DNA of 64,000 nucleotides from NCBI RefSeq assembly GCF_003286085.1, contig NW_020825502.1, forward strand, positions 20,040 through 84,039. The letters run 5' to 3'. Under the pieces are notes generated by a model. The model saw nothing but the letters and a program-made list of their open reading frames with translations. It had not been told where the DNA came from and did no database searches. This DNA comes from Drosophila persimilis (taxonomy: Eukaryota; Arthropoda; Insecta; Diptera; Drosophilidae). The position numbers and the translations under genes are program-made. Shown here one piece after another: positions 10,080 through 18,224 of the stretch (within the stretch, counting starts at the first letter, position 1; each line of letters opens with the position of its first letter).

Positions 10080-10769
10080 TTATTTTCTATTGTTATGTTG
10101 GGATGATTGCTTATTTAAAAGTGTTTGCTTATACTCAAGAACATCGCGTTTTATTTGATTACACATTTTTTTGGAAATTTCAAAGCATAAACGGGTTAAA
10201 TCTATTTGCACATTTCTATCATAAGTACCGTCTAAATCAGCTAGTTGAACATCAAATTTTTGTAAGGCTGCACACTTAGGAATAATATTATTATAGTAGA
10301 GGTATATAATTTGTTGCTTAAGTATCGTATTCCAACATAAAAATGTGGTAAAAAAAATGCCTAATCTTAAAAACGATCTCCAGGACTCACTATCAAATTC
10401 AATTTTATTTCCAAACTGATTTATTATAAACACATACTGCTTATCTGATTTTCGAAATCTAAAATTACACTTAATTGTGGGTAATAATGGATGGTCTATA
10501 ATTGTATCAGGCATCAAAAAATCATACTGATCAAGTTTCAATTGGATATACTCTTTGTATGTAACCAATTGCATCCATTCATCTTTATCTAAACCGACGA
10601 AATTGTTTTTGCTTTGCTGCATCCATATCATTGGAGTGAATTTTCTTGTAGTTGAAAAACCGCATTTAAGTTTTAAATTATGTACTACATAATATTCGAG
10701 ACCGAAAATGACTTCGTGATCCTGCTTCTTTCTAGTGGACCTAATTCTTTTTGATTGAAGCGTGTCCAT
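10080..10769 (-). CDS. Unknown Polinton protein, 229 aa
   Basis: Not recognised. The protein is basic at the N-terminus (KRIRSTRKKQ), has a middle rich in aromatic residues (GLEYYVVHNL, KDEWMQLVTYKEYIQL) and a hydrophobic stretch near residues 130-160 (LRLGIFFTTFLCW) that might be a buried helix or membrane segment. It ends 16 bp before the integrase start on the same strand and starts 108 bp from the divergent 171-aa gene, so the two may share a control region. Composition and gene packing match the rest of the element, so it is probably a real gene. No catalytic motif can be named. Confidence 0.7.
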   Translation of the reverse strand: MDTLQSKRIRSTRKKQDHEVIFGLEYYVVHNLKLKCGFSTTRKFTPMIWMQQSKNNFVGLDKDEWMQLVTYKEYIQLKLDQYDFLMPDTIIDHPLLPTIKCNFRFRKSDKQYVFIINQFGNKIEFDSESWRSFLRLGIFFTTFLCWNTILKQQIIYLYYNNIIPKCAALQKFDVQLADLDGTYDRNVQIDLTRLCFEISKKMCNQIKRDVLEYKQTLLNKQSSQHNNRK

Positions 10770-10818
10770 TTGGGTTGAATGCTTTTGTAAAACTAAGAAC
10801 TCTTACTAAATTGGGCTG

Positions 10819-10855
10819 TATATAAAGGAGATAGGCATCAACAACTCATTCAGTT
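10819..10855 (+). promoter_or_regulatory. TATA box and initiator of the rightward gene cluster
   Basis: TATATAAAGG at 10819-10828 is followed by TTCAGTTT, a match to the insect initiator TCAKTY, with the likely +1 A at 10852, 31 bases after the TATA core. The first ATG is at 10878. This is the clearest promoter for the structural gene cluster. Confidence 0.75.
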
Positions 10856-10877
10856 TCTTACAAAATCTCAAACCAAC

Positions 10878-11393
10878 ATGAACACAATCGACAGGAATTC
10901 AAGCGTTATAGTTGATTTTCAATATGTCTTTGGAAATAATAAACAACTTTTTATTAAGGAATTGGCGTTTATGCAAACCGGAACAGTAACACCAAACTTC
11001 TTTCATTTCAAACCACCATATCATCTGAATGAATTGGATAATGAAATGATTAAACAACAAAATATTAATCGTCAAACCATAAATGGATTGGAATGGTCAG
11101 ATGGTGAAATATCATATTTAAGTTTAGGTGAAATACTTTCACCACTAAATAGATTTAGCACCGTTATTGTACGTGGTGAAATTAAAAAAAAGTTTTTATC
11201 TAAGTATTTAACAAATAATATTATTGATATCGATATTGGAAAAAGTCTCACATTTTATCCAAATTTTTTTACAAACTGTAGAATCCACAAAAAAATTCCT
11301 CTTAGATGTGCTCTAAATAATTTATTTAAGCTATTTGTTATCTTGGAAAATTCTAACTACGCTATCTACTGTAATGGTGACTCATATGTTTAG
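10878..11393 (+). CDS. Polinton-associated small protein, 171 aa
   Basis: First gene of the rightward cluster, starting 26 bases after the predicted initiator. It begins with a hydrophobic strand carrying an Asp (VIVDFQYVFGNNKQLFIKEL) and has a FHFKPPYH segment, then CRIHKK and CALNN near the C-terminus. From memory this layout resembles small proteins often seen in insect genomes near Maverick genes. The hhhDhQ opening could be the first strand of an RNase H-like fold, but a full catalytic set is not evident, so function is left open. No frame break or membrane segment is seen. Confidence 0.65.
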   Translation: MNTIDRNSSVIVDFQYVFGNNKQLFIKELAFMQTGTVTPNFFHFKPPYHLNELDNEMIKQQNINRQTINGLEWSDGEISYLSLGEILSPLNRFSTVIVRGEIKKKFLSKYLTNNIIDIDIGKSLTFYPNFFTNCRIHKKIPLRCALNNLFKLFVILENSNYAIYCNGDSYV

Positions 11394-11437
11394 ATTTTCA
11401 GTTTATATTCAGCACTTGTAGTAACTAGTTGTTTAAA

Positions 11438-12086
11438 ATGGATTCATTTAAGCGTTTGTTTGAAAAGGATCCTCACAAAAGCGGATACACACAAGTATGA
11501 AATGCTGAGCATTTCAATTAATCGAATAATTTGGTGTTATGGAGAGGAGCATGCTAAGCCAAATTTTAATACCATCGAATACTATAAAGGAGTTCCCGAA
11601 ACAATTGAAAATGAAAATCATGAGCCTATTCTTTTAATACTAGATGACTTAATGATGGGTGCATTTAATAAAAATGTCTGTGAGCTATTTACAAAAGGAT
11701 CACACCACAGGAATTTATCCGTAATAGTGGTTACACAAAATATATTTCATAAATCATCACATACTCGAGATATTTCACTAAACACAAAATACATCGTTGC
11801 GTTCAAAAATCCTAGGGATAAGCTACAATTTCAATGCTTAGCAAGACAAATTTATCCTGAAAATTCTCAGGAGCTCTTCAGAATATATAAGGAGGTGACA
11901 GATGAACCACATGGTTATTTACTTATTGATCTTACTCAGGGAATAAATGATCTCCTTAGATTTCGTACACATATTTTTAATTCTGAGTATACAGTTTGCT
12001 TTTCAGATGAAAATGGTTTACAAAAAGAATCTAAATCGACTGAAAGCGAACAAACATTTATTGTATGTGCTCAAAAGGGCAAATAA
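11438..12086 (+). pseudogene. ATP: Packaging ATPase (FtsK/HerA type), P-loop deleted
   Basis: Remnant of the genome-packaging ATPase. The ATG at 11438 opens a frame whose first residues (MDSFKRLF) fit the family's N-terminus, but it stops after 20 codons. The body of the protein continues in another frame from about 11460: NRIIWCYGEE, then the Walker B strand ILLILDDLM, the motif VIVVTQNIF (sensor-like) and a conserved C-terminal part. The Walker A loop that should precede LKRILTKAD is absent in every frame between 11394 and 11470. The simplest reading is a small deletion, possibly between TTTG repeats at the junction. The C-terminus overlaps the next gene by 80 bases. Confidence 0.8.
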
Positions 12087-12360
12087 TAAACTTCGAAATG
12101 CAATTATAAGTAATTGTGACATTGAGTTAGTAAAAGCATTAGTGGAGATAGTGTTGAATACTCTGCGAGGAAATCATAAGATATCAAAAAAGCAACTATA
12201 TGCTCTAAAAAAGTATAAAAATGCATTACGTCTTATTTCATGTCCAAAACGGTCAATAAATTCTAAGAGAAAAGTTCTCATCCAAAAAGGAGGATTTTTA
12301 CCTGTTTTAATAAGTTCATTGCTTTCGGGGATTTTTGGAAAAATATTGAACAATGCTTAA
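12007..12360 (+). CDS. Small basic Polinton protein with QKGGFLP tail, 117 aa
   Basis: A Lys/Arg-rich protein ending in a Gly-rich hydrophobic tail (QKGGFLPVLISSLLSGIFGK). Basic proteins with this ending recur in insect Polinton-type elements; a virion core or membrane-active role is plausible but unproven. The frame is open back to 11947, but the ATG at 12007 gives a compact basic start (MKMVYKKNL) and is preferred. It overlaps the ATPase remnant by 80 bases and the next gene by 8, as in a tightly packed viral cluster. Confidence 0.65.
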   Translation: MKMVYKKNLNRLKANKHLLYVLKRANNKLRNAIISNCDIELVKALVEIVLNTLRGNHKISKKQLYALKKYKNALRLISCPKRSINSKRKVLIQKGGFLPVLISSLLSGIFGKILNNA

Positions 12361-13039
12361 AAATAAGCATCAATTAACCAAAGTTATTTTAATGCATCCG
12401 AATGCATATCAAAAATTGGTAAATAATGCCCAGAAAAACGATTTAATAAATATAACGTTTTTGCCTATTTTAAATGATAAAAAAACTAGCGACTTTAATA
12501 AATGGATTAAAATACGTCAAGAATTGTGTTACTATCAAAATAAAAAAAGAAATAAGACAATGGATATACGAACTACGCAGAACAAACGACTTTCATCACC
12601 TCAAAGCATTGGAATACAAACACAAGACGAGTCAGTTTGGTTAGATGTAAAACCTAACACTTCCATTCTTAACAATAAAAATAATGAGTCCTCAAAAAAG
12701 GAACTCTCTATCACAAATGAGTTCTCTGATTTACCTAACGACATCGATGATGAAGATTTTCTGACCGAAAAATCTTTCAACTCAAAACCTAATAAGCGTA
12801 AAGTTGAGGATACCTCATTTTTAGACACTCAAGCATCAAAAAAATCAGCATTGACTAAAGTGAAGCTTACTGATAAACAGCGAAATCTAAGAGTAAAACT
12901 TAAGAGGTATAAAAGTGAATCAAATCCATTTCAAGACTTGAAATACGTAAGTGGACGAGAAAAGTTGATGAGGGCTGTTAGAAACAGTAAGGCCGTGCAA
13001 ATTGGAAAGAACAAAATTAATTGGTTATCCTATAATTAA
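12353..13039 (+). CDS. Unknown Polinton protein, 228 aa
   Basis: Not recognised. The N-terminal 60 residues look folded (KVILMHPNAYQKLVNNAQK, INITFLPIL). Residues 70-155 are polar and low in complexity, rich in S, N, K, D and E. The C-terminal third is strongly basic (KVKLTDKQRNLRVKLKRYK) and ends KNKINWLSYN. A disordered middle with a basic end would suit a DNA- or capsid-associated protein. Its start codon lies inside the last codons of the preceding gene. It may be one of the variable Polinton proteins without assigned function. Confidence 0.65.
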   Translation: MLKNKHQLTKVILMHPNAYQKLVNNAQKNDLINITFLPILNDKKTSDFNKWIKIRQELCYYQNKKRNKTMDIRTTQNKRLSSPQSIGIQTQDESVWLDVKPNTSILNNKNNESSKKELSITNEFSDLPNDIDDEDFLTEKSFNSKPNKRKVEDTSFLDTQASKKSALTKVKLTDKQRNLRVKLKRYKSESNPFQDLKYVSGREKLMRAVRNSKAVQIGKNKINWLSYN

Positions 13040-13066
13040 TAAACTGCAAAGAACGTAGAACTAAAA

Positions 13067-13618
13067 ATGGTAAATGTAACAGAGTTTTTCGTGACATTAC
13101 TTAGTAATGATTCGTTAAATGTATATCATGATAACGTTAAGTGTGCATTTACAAACATTGTAAATATTCCTGAAAACATGAACGATGACTGGGAAGTAGG
13201 AATTACAGACTTATATCTAAATAAATGTATAAAAAGCAGGCCTGAGAATACCTCAATCGCATCTGAAGAAACAACAGAATTCGTTATTAGCTTAGTAAAT
13301 GGAGAAACATTTCGATATGAAAATGAGTCAATAGAGTCTGAACAGTTTCAAAATGGTTTGATTTTTGTTTACACTGACATTATCAAACCAAGATGTGTTG
13401 GAAATAAAAGACCTCGATGTCTTCGAGTATTACATTATAATGGAAAAGAGCAACTTATACAATTCAACAATATTGAATATTATCCCATTGAAATATGGTC
13501 TCCAAAAGAAATTTCGATCTTAATTACCGATTCCAAAGGGTATAAAGTACCATTTGAATCTTCAGCAATTCCAATTTTTGTTACCCTTCACTTTAAAAAA
13601 CGAAAAGAAATGCTATAA
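13067..13618 (+). CDS. Putative minor capsid (penton-like) protein, 183 aa
   Basis: The order YTDIIKPRCVG, CLRVLH, IEYYPIE, ISILITDSKG, VPF, VTLHF in residues 100-176 matches my memory of the Polinton minor capsid family, a single-jelly-roll protein thought to form the vertices of an icosahedral particle. An N-terminal strand pattern (EFFVTLLSNDS, WEVGITDLYLN) also fits. At 183 aa it seems short for the family, and the join between residues 85 and 100 may mark an internal loss. It lies 27 bp after the 228-aa gene and just upstream of the other particle genes. Confidence 0.6.
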   Translation: MVNVTEFFVTLLSNDSLNVYHDNVKCAFTNIVNIPENMNDDWEVGITDLYLNKCIKSRPENTSIASEETTEFVISLVNGETFRYENESIESEQFQNGLIFVYTDIIKPRCVGNKRPRCLRVLHYNGKEQLIQFNNIEYYPIEIWSPKEISILITDSKGYKVPFESSAIPIFVTLHFKKRKEML

Positions 13619-13664
13619 ATAATACTGTAAAGATGGAAATTTATTCAGAGTAGAAATAACCATC

Positions 13665-14135
13665 ATGACGAAATCTTATCAACAATATTATTTAAATCAG
13701 TGTGGAGGAGGGTTGAATCATATAGGAAGTCTTTATGTTTCACCCAGAGTTATCCAACAAGGTAGAGGAATTGGGAACTTTTTTAGTGGTCTTTTTAATT
13801 ACATAAAACCACTATTCCTTTCGGGGATAAACGCTATTAAAAACCAAGCTACTGAGACTGGAAAGGCAGTAATAAATGAGTTTGGTCGAAAACCTTTAAG
13901 AACTATTATCCAAGAACAAAGTAAAATTGCTTTGCAAAACCTGTCAAATAAAGCCATTAATAAGTTAACCCGATTCCAGAATGGGGCAGGTAAAAAGAAT
14001 AAAAAGAGAAGGTCTAGGAAAAAACTATCTCATTTATCATCTAAAGAAGGAAGCAAACATACGCAGTCGAGAACCAAAAAAAAAAAATCAACAAAGAAAT
14101 TAACTATAAGAGACATTTTTTCTAAATCAAAATGA
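13665..14135 (+). CDS. Polinton structural protein, Gly-rich N-terminus and basic tail, 156 aa
   Basis: Starts YQQYYLNQCGGGLNHIG and continues VIQQGRGIGNFFSGLFNYIKPLF, a layout shared by small virion proteins of Polinton-like and adenovirus-like elements: a short Gly-rich head, then an amphipathic helix. The last 50 residues are almost all K, R, S and T, suited to nucleic acid binding. A role like the adenovirus core or membrane-lytic proteins is possible but not shown. Its stop overlaps the capsid gene start in an ATGA arrangement at 14132-14135. Confidence 0.65.
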   Translation: MTKSYQQYYLNQCGGGLNHIGSLYVSPRVIQQGRGIGNFFSGLFNYIKPLFLSGINAIKNQATETGKAVINEFGRKPLRTIIQEQSKIALQNLSNKAINKLTRFQNGAGKKNKKRRSRKKLSHLSSKEGSKHTQSRTKKKKSTKKLTIRDIFSKSK

Positions 14136-15424
14136 CCACCCATATTGAATGTATGAAAAGCGAATTGGATCTCTTTGAGCCACATCCTACACAAAGCTCT
14201 ATTCTGAGAACAGAAGAAGTTTCATATAACCCCATAGCTTCGTTGGACAGTGCTTCTTCAATTGAATTCGTTTGCTTAGGAAATGGGGAAACATATCGAG
14301 ACCTATCAAGTGTTTACTTAAGACTTGTTGTGCAACTAAGAAAAAGTGATAATACCAACATTGAAGGAAACGATGTTGGAGTAGTGAATAATATTTTGCA
14401 TTCAATGTTTAGAAGTTCGTCCGTATATTTAAATAATATTTTGGTTTCTCAGAGTGATAATAACTATCATTATAGATCGTATTTGCAAACGATTTTAAAC
14501 TATGGCAGTGATGCCAGTGAAAGTCACTTAGCCACTCAAGGTTATTATCCTAATTATGGTAAATTATTATCTGGTAGATACGTTAACACCGATGGATCCA
14601 TTATGCTCAAAAATATTTTTCAAAACAGTAATAAGGTTGAACTATTCGGAAAAGTTCATGGAGATATATTTAATCAACCAAAACTGCTTATAAATAATGT
14701 AGATTTGAGGATTACTTTTAACATTGAAAAAACAGCATTTTATTTAATGGAATCTGAAACTGAATCAAATCTTAAAATATTGGAGGCCCAACTATTCATG
14801 AACCACATAACTATTAATCCGAGCATTTTATTGGCTCATCATCATGTTTTACAAACTAAAAATGCCATTTATCCATACAGCAAAGTTCAAGTAAAATCAT
14901 TTACAATATATCCAGGAAATAATACATTATCAATTGACAATGCAGTTATTGGACAGCTTCCCAATTTTTTGGTTTTTTGCATGGTAAAAAACAAATCATA
15001 TTCTGGAAATCGGGCATTAAACCCCTTCCATTTTGAACATTTTAAAATTCAACGCTTTAATCTATTGGTTAATGGAGTACAAGTACCATCGCAGGCACTT
15101 GAGTTTGATTTCTCGAACTCTGAAAATGCTCAAAGCTCTAGAGGATATAATATGCTATTCAGATCAAGTGGAATAAAACATTATGATCGAGGCTTACAAA
15201 TTACAAAGGAAATGTTTGATAAAAATAGTTTTATATTAGCATTTGACCTAACAGCAGACCATCACAATTCAACTGTATGCTCAAATTTAATATCACAAGG
15301 AGCCATCCGAATTGAAGGACGATTTTCGGAGCCTCTTACAGAAGCAGTTACTTGTCTGGTATACTGTGAATATGACTCAATGATTGATATTGATAAACAT
15401 AGAAATATTCGTGTACTATTGTAA
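14132..15424 (+). CDS. MCP: Major capsid protein (predicted double jelly roll), 430 aa
   Basis: Expected to form the hexons of a virus-like particle. The N-terminus (ELDLFEPHPTQSSI, IEFVCLGNGETYRDLSSVYLRL) and the block at residues 84-125 (VVNNILHSMFRSSSVYLNN, then YRSYLQTILNYG) match the Polinton capsid family as I know it. The length of 430 aa is in the normal range and the frame is intact. The fold itself is known for the family and not visible in the sequence. It overlaps the preceding gene by 4 bp (ATGA) and the protease starts 3 bp after its stop, so the three particle genes are packed like an operon. Confidence 0.85.
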   Translation: MTTHIECMKSELDLFEPHPTQSSILRTEEVSYNPIASLDSASSIEFVCLGNGETYRDLSSVYLRLVVQLRKSDNTNIEGNDVGVVNNILHSMFRSSSVYLNNILVSQSDNNYHYRSYLQTILNYGSDASESHLATQGYYPNYGKLLSGRYVNTDGSIMLKNIFQNSNKVELFGKVHGDIFNQPKLLINNVDLRITFNIEKTAFYLMESETESNLKILEAQLFMNHITINPSILLAHHHVLQTKNAIYPYSKVQVKSFTIYPGNNTLSIDNAVIGQLPNFLVFCMVKNKSYSGNRALNPFHFEHFKIQRFNLLVNGVQVPSQALEFDFSNSENAQSSRGYNMLFRSSGIKHYDRGLQITKEMFDKNSFILAFDLTADHHNSTVCSNLISQGAIRIEGRFSEPLTEAVTCLVYCEYDSMIDIDKHRNIRVLL

Positions 15425-15426
15425 AA

Positions 15427-15885
15427 ATGAATACATTACAAATCGATAAGTTGCTTTCCAAGCATTCAAAAACAAAAAGAATTTTTAAAGGAGTTTATCC
15501 CTCTGATCAGCTGCCTCAAGTAATTTCGAAATATCCTGCTTTAATAATAGCAAACACAGATTCTTCAAGCTATTCAGGAACTCATTGGGTTGCTTTTTAC
15601 TTTGAAAACAAATATTCAGCCGAATTTTTTGATTCATATGGTCAATATCCTCAAAATAAAGAATTTTTAAAAATATTAAGGAAAAATTCCATAAAGTTTA
15701 CATTTAATAAACAACCACTGCAAGGTTATTTTTCAAATACATGCGGTCATTACTGTATCCTATATGGAATATTTAAAAGCAGCAAAAAAACATTAAATTG
15801 TTTTTTAAAACAATTTAAGAAAAATGATTTTAACTATAATGATAAGTTAATAATAAAAATGTTTAAGAAAATTCGTTTAAAATAA
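15427..15885 (+). CDS. PRO: Adenovirus-type (Ulp1-like) cysteine protease, 152 aa
   Basis: Predicted capsid-maturation protease. The catalytic set is readable in order: H53 in THWVAFYF, D69 in FFDSYG, Q99 as likely oxyanion-hole residue, and C106 in SNTCGHYCILYG. This is the adenain/Ulp1 pattern, and the small size is normal for Polinton proteases, which lack the extra domains of cellular SUMO proteases. The ATG at 15427 follows the capsid stop almost directly and gives a full-length protein. The gene is read toward the 99-aa gene, 33 bp away. Confidence 0.9.
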   Translation: MNTLQIDKLLSKHSKTKRIFKGVYPSDQLPQVISKYPALIIANTDSSSYSGTHWVAFYFENKYSAEFFDSYGQYPQNKEFLKILRKNSIKFTFNKQPLQGYFSNTCGHYCILYGIFKSSKKTLNCFLKQFKKNDFNYNDKLIIKMFKKIRLK

Positions 15886-15918
15886 AACACAATATTATTT
15901 CAGAGACATTTAAGATGT

Positions 15919-16218
15919 TTATTGAATTTTTGAGCTGGGATACATTCTTTTATTTAAGTTATAGTACTTTAACATTAGGTCTATAGCTTCTGCTTTCTTA
16001 TTTGGTAGGGTATGACACAGACATGTGTCAGGTCCGTCCGTTGCATCGTCATCACTCCAGGGGCATAGCTTATAATGAAAGCCAAACTTGGAGTACTGAA
16101 GCTCCTTTTCCTCCAGATCTTCCAAAATGCTCATCAAATTTTCAAGAATTTGTACGTGCTCCTCGAAGATCATCTCCTCGAATTGCATTAAAAAAAGTTT
16201 TATTTGTTTGGCATGCAT
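15919..16218 (-). CDS. Unknown 99-aa protein with TATA/initiator promoter
   Basis: Not recognised. The first 45 residues are acidic and probably helical (EEMIFEEHVQILENLMSILEDLEEKE), compatible with a short coiled coil. The rest has several Cys, His and Trp (KLCPWSDDD, DTCLCHTL) and a basic, Tyr-rich end. It is supported as a gene by a promoter just upstream on its strand, with TATA and initiator 31 bases apart. It faces the protease gene tail to tail. Confidence 0.6.
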   Translation of the reverse strand: MHAKQIKLFLMQFEEMIFEEHVQILENLMSILEDLEEKELQYSKFGFHYKLCPWSDDDATDGPDTCLCHTLPNKKAEAIDLMLKYYNLNKRMYPSSKIQ

Positions 16219-16243
16219 CTTGCAGCTGACTTCTTGAATCTAT

Positions 16244-16280
16244 TACTGATAATGTTTCAAAGAGCAGGACTCTTTATATC
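16244..16280 (-). promoter_or_regulatory. TATA box and initiator of the 99-aa gene
   Basis: On the minus strand GATATAAAGA (16280-16271) is followed by TCAGTA with +1 A at 16247, 31 bases from the TATA start. Spacing and elements match those at 10819-10855. Confidence 0.7.
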
Positions 16281-16323
16281 CACGTCTTTGCTATGTTTCC
16301 CTTATATTTTTCTTTACCCATGT

Positions 16324-16520
16324 ATTGGAAATGATAAGTACTATATCTAGCCATCTCTTTTTTACATATGTGTGTATATTCTTAACCTTTTTCTTTATTT
16401 TTGTCTTTACATGTATAGTTGTCTCTTCTTCTCTTACATATATATAATGGGAACTCTTTATTTACTCTTTACATATAAATTGGAAATGGGCAGTGCTATA
16501 TCTATTCATCTCTTTTCCTT
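16324..16520. repeat. Partial duplication of the 3' end of the 106-aa gene
   Basis: About 38 bases at 16324-16361 (starting TTGGAAATGATAAGTACTA) recur at 16481-16520 (TTGGAAATGGGCAGTGCTA). The second copy encodes the last residues of the minus-strand 106-aa gene and the first lies just downstream of its stop. No other gene is seen between 16281 and 16461. Confidence 0.65.
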
Positions 16521-16846
16521 TATATATAAGATGTGAGATTCCATGCTCCTTCAACATCTTAAAGGGTGTTTTTGTGGAAAATTTGGTCACATAACTTTTA
16601 GGTAAAAATATCCAAAGCGGTTCGTTGTCCTTATCAGTTAAATAAAGGACTACTTTATTTCCAAATGATGTTTTTTTGATTTTACATCCATTGATCTTGT
16701 ACTCAAATCCTATGCATAGGTCCTCAACCTTGGTGTATCCAACCGCCGGCTTTGTCTCGTTAAGTAATTCTAGGAAAGCCTAGGTATATATTTGATGAAG
16801 TGCTTATCATTTTCTATATAGAGATTTAAATATTCTTACATACCAT
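16462..16846 (-). CDS. Spliced Polinton gene, 106 aa; ATG alone forms the coding part of exon 1
   Basis: On the minus strand a frame from 16779 to the stop at 16462-16464 encodes 105 residues but lacks a start and is preceded by an in-frame TAG. An intron 16780-16843 (donor ATG/GTATGTAAG, acceptor CCTAG/GCT) joins it to an ATG at 16844-16846. The product opens MAFLELLNETKPAVGY and contains KVEDLCIGFEYKINGCK, then VVLYLTD and LWIFLPKSY, suggesting a small beta-rich protein. The LPKSY-type motif recalls short proteins near insect Polinton genes that end a strand with FLPxR/SY; an OB-like fold is possible. No catalytic residues are evident. Minus-strand TATAAAA sequences lie near 16885 and 16920. 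Confidence 0.75.
16780..16843 (-). other. Intron of the 106-aa gene (64 bp)
   Basis: Donor GTATGTAAG and acceptor CCTAG on the minus strand. It has the same length as the polymerase intron, and it follows the start codon directly. Confidence 0.72.
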
Positions 16847-17237
16847 TATAGTAATAGAAACTATTCAACCTACTAACGATTTTATACTAAATTATTTAAA
16901 AGATTGCATGATCTTTTATACTCTCATTAATTCAATTTTATACAAATGTGATCTGAGCAGATTGGTAGTTGAGTGATAATAAGTAAATGGTTTTAAAGCT
17001 GTAATGGCCAGATGTCTCAAGTCTGATTGGTGGTTGAGTAATAAGGGATAAATTATGGATACACTGCTGTATATATTGTTTCAAATATTATATTTACATT
17101 TTGGGTCTTATATAACCGTCAACATGAAAAAATTATATAAACAGAACAAAATGCATAGAATTTTTGTTCATATGCTGTTCACTTCCTATATAAGAACTGT
17201 AAGTTACTGAGATAGGTTAGTTCACTTTCACTTCGAA
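16847..17237. other. AT-rich intergenic stretch between divergent genes
   Basis: No gene is seen. Minus-strand TATA-like sequences near 16885 and 16920 may serve the 106-aa gene. A degenerate direct repeat, GATTGGTAGTTGAGTGATAA near 16969 and GATTGGTGGTTGAGTAATAA near 17030, could be a binding site. The promoter of the zinc-finger gene is at the right end. Confidence 0.5.
17187..17222 (+). promoter_or_regulatory. TATA box and initiator-like site of the zinc-finger gene
   Basis: TATATAAG at 17187-17194 is followed by GGTTAGTTC, with a likely +1 A at 17219, 30-32 bases on. The ATG is at 17238, giving a very short leader. Confidence 0.65.
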
Positions 17238-17462
17238 ATGAGGACATTTCATTGCGAGTTGTGTTATTTAAAAACATCTTTTAGTTCCCGCAATGAACTG
17301 AAAAAACACACCTTAAAAATCCACAACTTTAGTTATTCAAAATCAAAATCATCATTTTATCGATGTTACTTATGTCCAGGAACTGAACTGTTTTGGTTGC
17401 GAATTGACTTCAATATGCATATTTTATTTAAGCATAACATGGAATTAAAGCGAAAAATATAA
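17238..17462 (+). CDS. Small protein with two C2H2 zinc fingers, 74 aa
   Basis: Nearly the whole protein is two fingers: residues 5-29 (FHCELC to the HX4H ending TLKIH) and residues 42-66 (YRCYLC to HILFKH), each with CX2C and two spaced His. The spacing between Cys pair and His pair is slightly irregular, and the second finger has an insertion (PGTELFW). It is likely a nucleic-acid-binding or regulatory protein of the element; it may read element promoters, which is inference. The short, TATA-driven unit lies just before the right TIR, mirroring the finger-bearing polymerase gene beside the left TIR. Confidence 0.75.
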   Translation: MRTFHCELCYLKTSFSSRNELKKHTLKIHNFSYSKSKSSFYRCYLCPGTELFWLRIDFNMHILFKHNMELKRKI

Positions 17463-17826
17463 TATTTATTTAAAAATGAAATAATCTGTGCGTTTTTAAA
17501 TATAAATACCTTTACATAAATTTACCAACTAAGTATAAAATGATGTGAAAATTACTTAATAAATTCATTCAAAAGCATCAGTATTCTACCTGAAATCCAC
17601 TTATTCTTTTTGTGTAATCCTCACGTGGAAGAAACCTGTTTCAAACGAATCCTATGATTCTCTTGTAATAAGAGGAAGTGAAATTCAACCAATCAAAAGT
17701 AAAACAGAAACATTTAAAATAAATAGTGGTTAAATGTGTTATATTTATTATATATGTACATATGTATATATTATTTTTAGAAAAATACATAAAATATTCT
17801 TATTATATAAATATGTATTCGTATTA

Positions 17827-18180
17827 TTAAAATTTCGCCTCAGCTAATTTTACCGCAGCAATTAAGTCATCATCATCTTCGTCCCGAAGTAGTTCCTGGA
17901 GTTGAGATCTTTTATCATCATCCTGATTATCTACTAAATCGAAAATGTTGTCATCATCCGGGAAAATGTATGCTGGATTATCATTATTAGACGTTGCATT
18001 CCTTGGGTCATCGTCGTCATCATCCCATTTAATGTCACTTAACCAGGTCAAGTTGCTCTCGAGATAGGTTTGAGTCTTAATCCCAAAAATCAAGGACAGG
18101 TCTACGGAGCTCGGCTGAGAGTCCAGATTTATGGTTGATTCCGGTTGGGAATCGATAAAAATGATTTCAAGGTCATCCAT
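17827..18180 (-). CDS. Acidic 117-aa TIR-encoded protein, right copy
   Basis: Predicted protein identical to the one at 4211-4564, on the opposite strand, with its own copy of the inner-arm TATATAA at about 18233-18239. Both genes point inward. Having two copies doubles gene dose and means either survives loss of one end. Function unknown. Confidence 0.7.
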   Translation of the reverse strand: MDDLEIIFIDSQPESTINLDSQPSSVDLSLIFGIKTQTYLESNLTWLSDIKWDDDDDDPRNATSNNDNPAYIFPDDDNIFDLVDNQDDDKRSQLQELLRDEDDDDLIAAVKLAEAKF

Positions 18181-18224
18181 CGTTGTTGAAAGATTACTAG
18201 TTTATGTCCTAGCTGTTAGCTGTG

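Noticed and set aside
11460..12086. ATPase as an intact 208-aa gene
   Set aside because: It would start at TTG and lacks the Walker A loop; the expected N-terminus lies in another frame at 11438.
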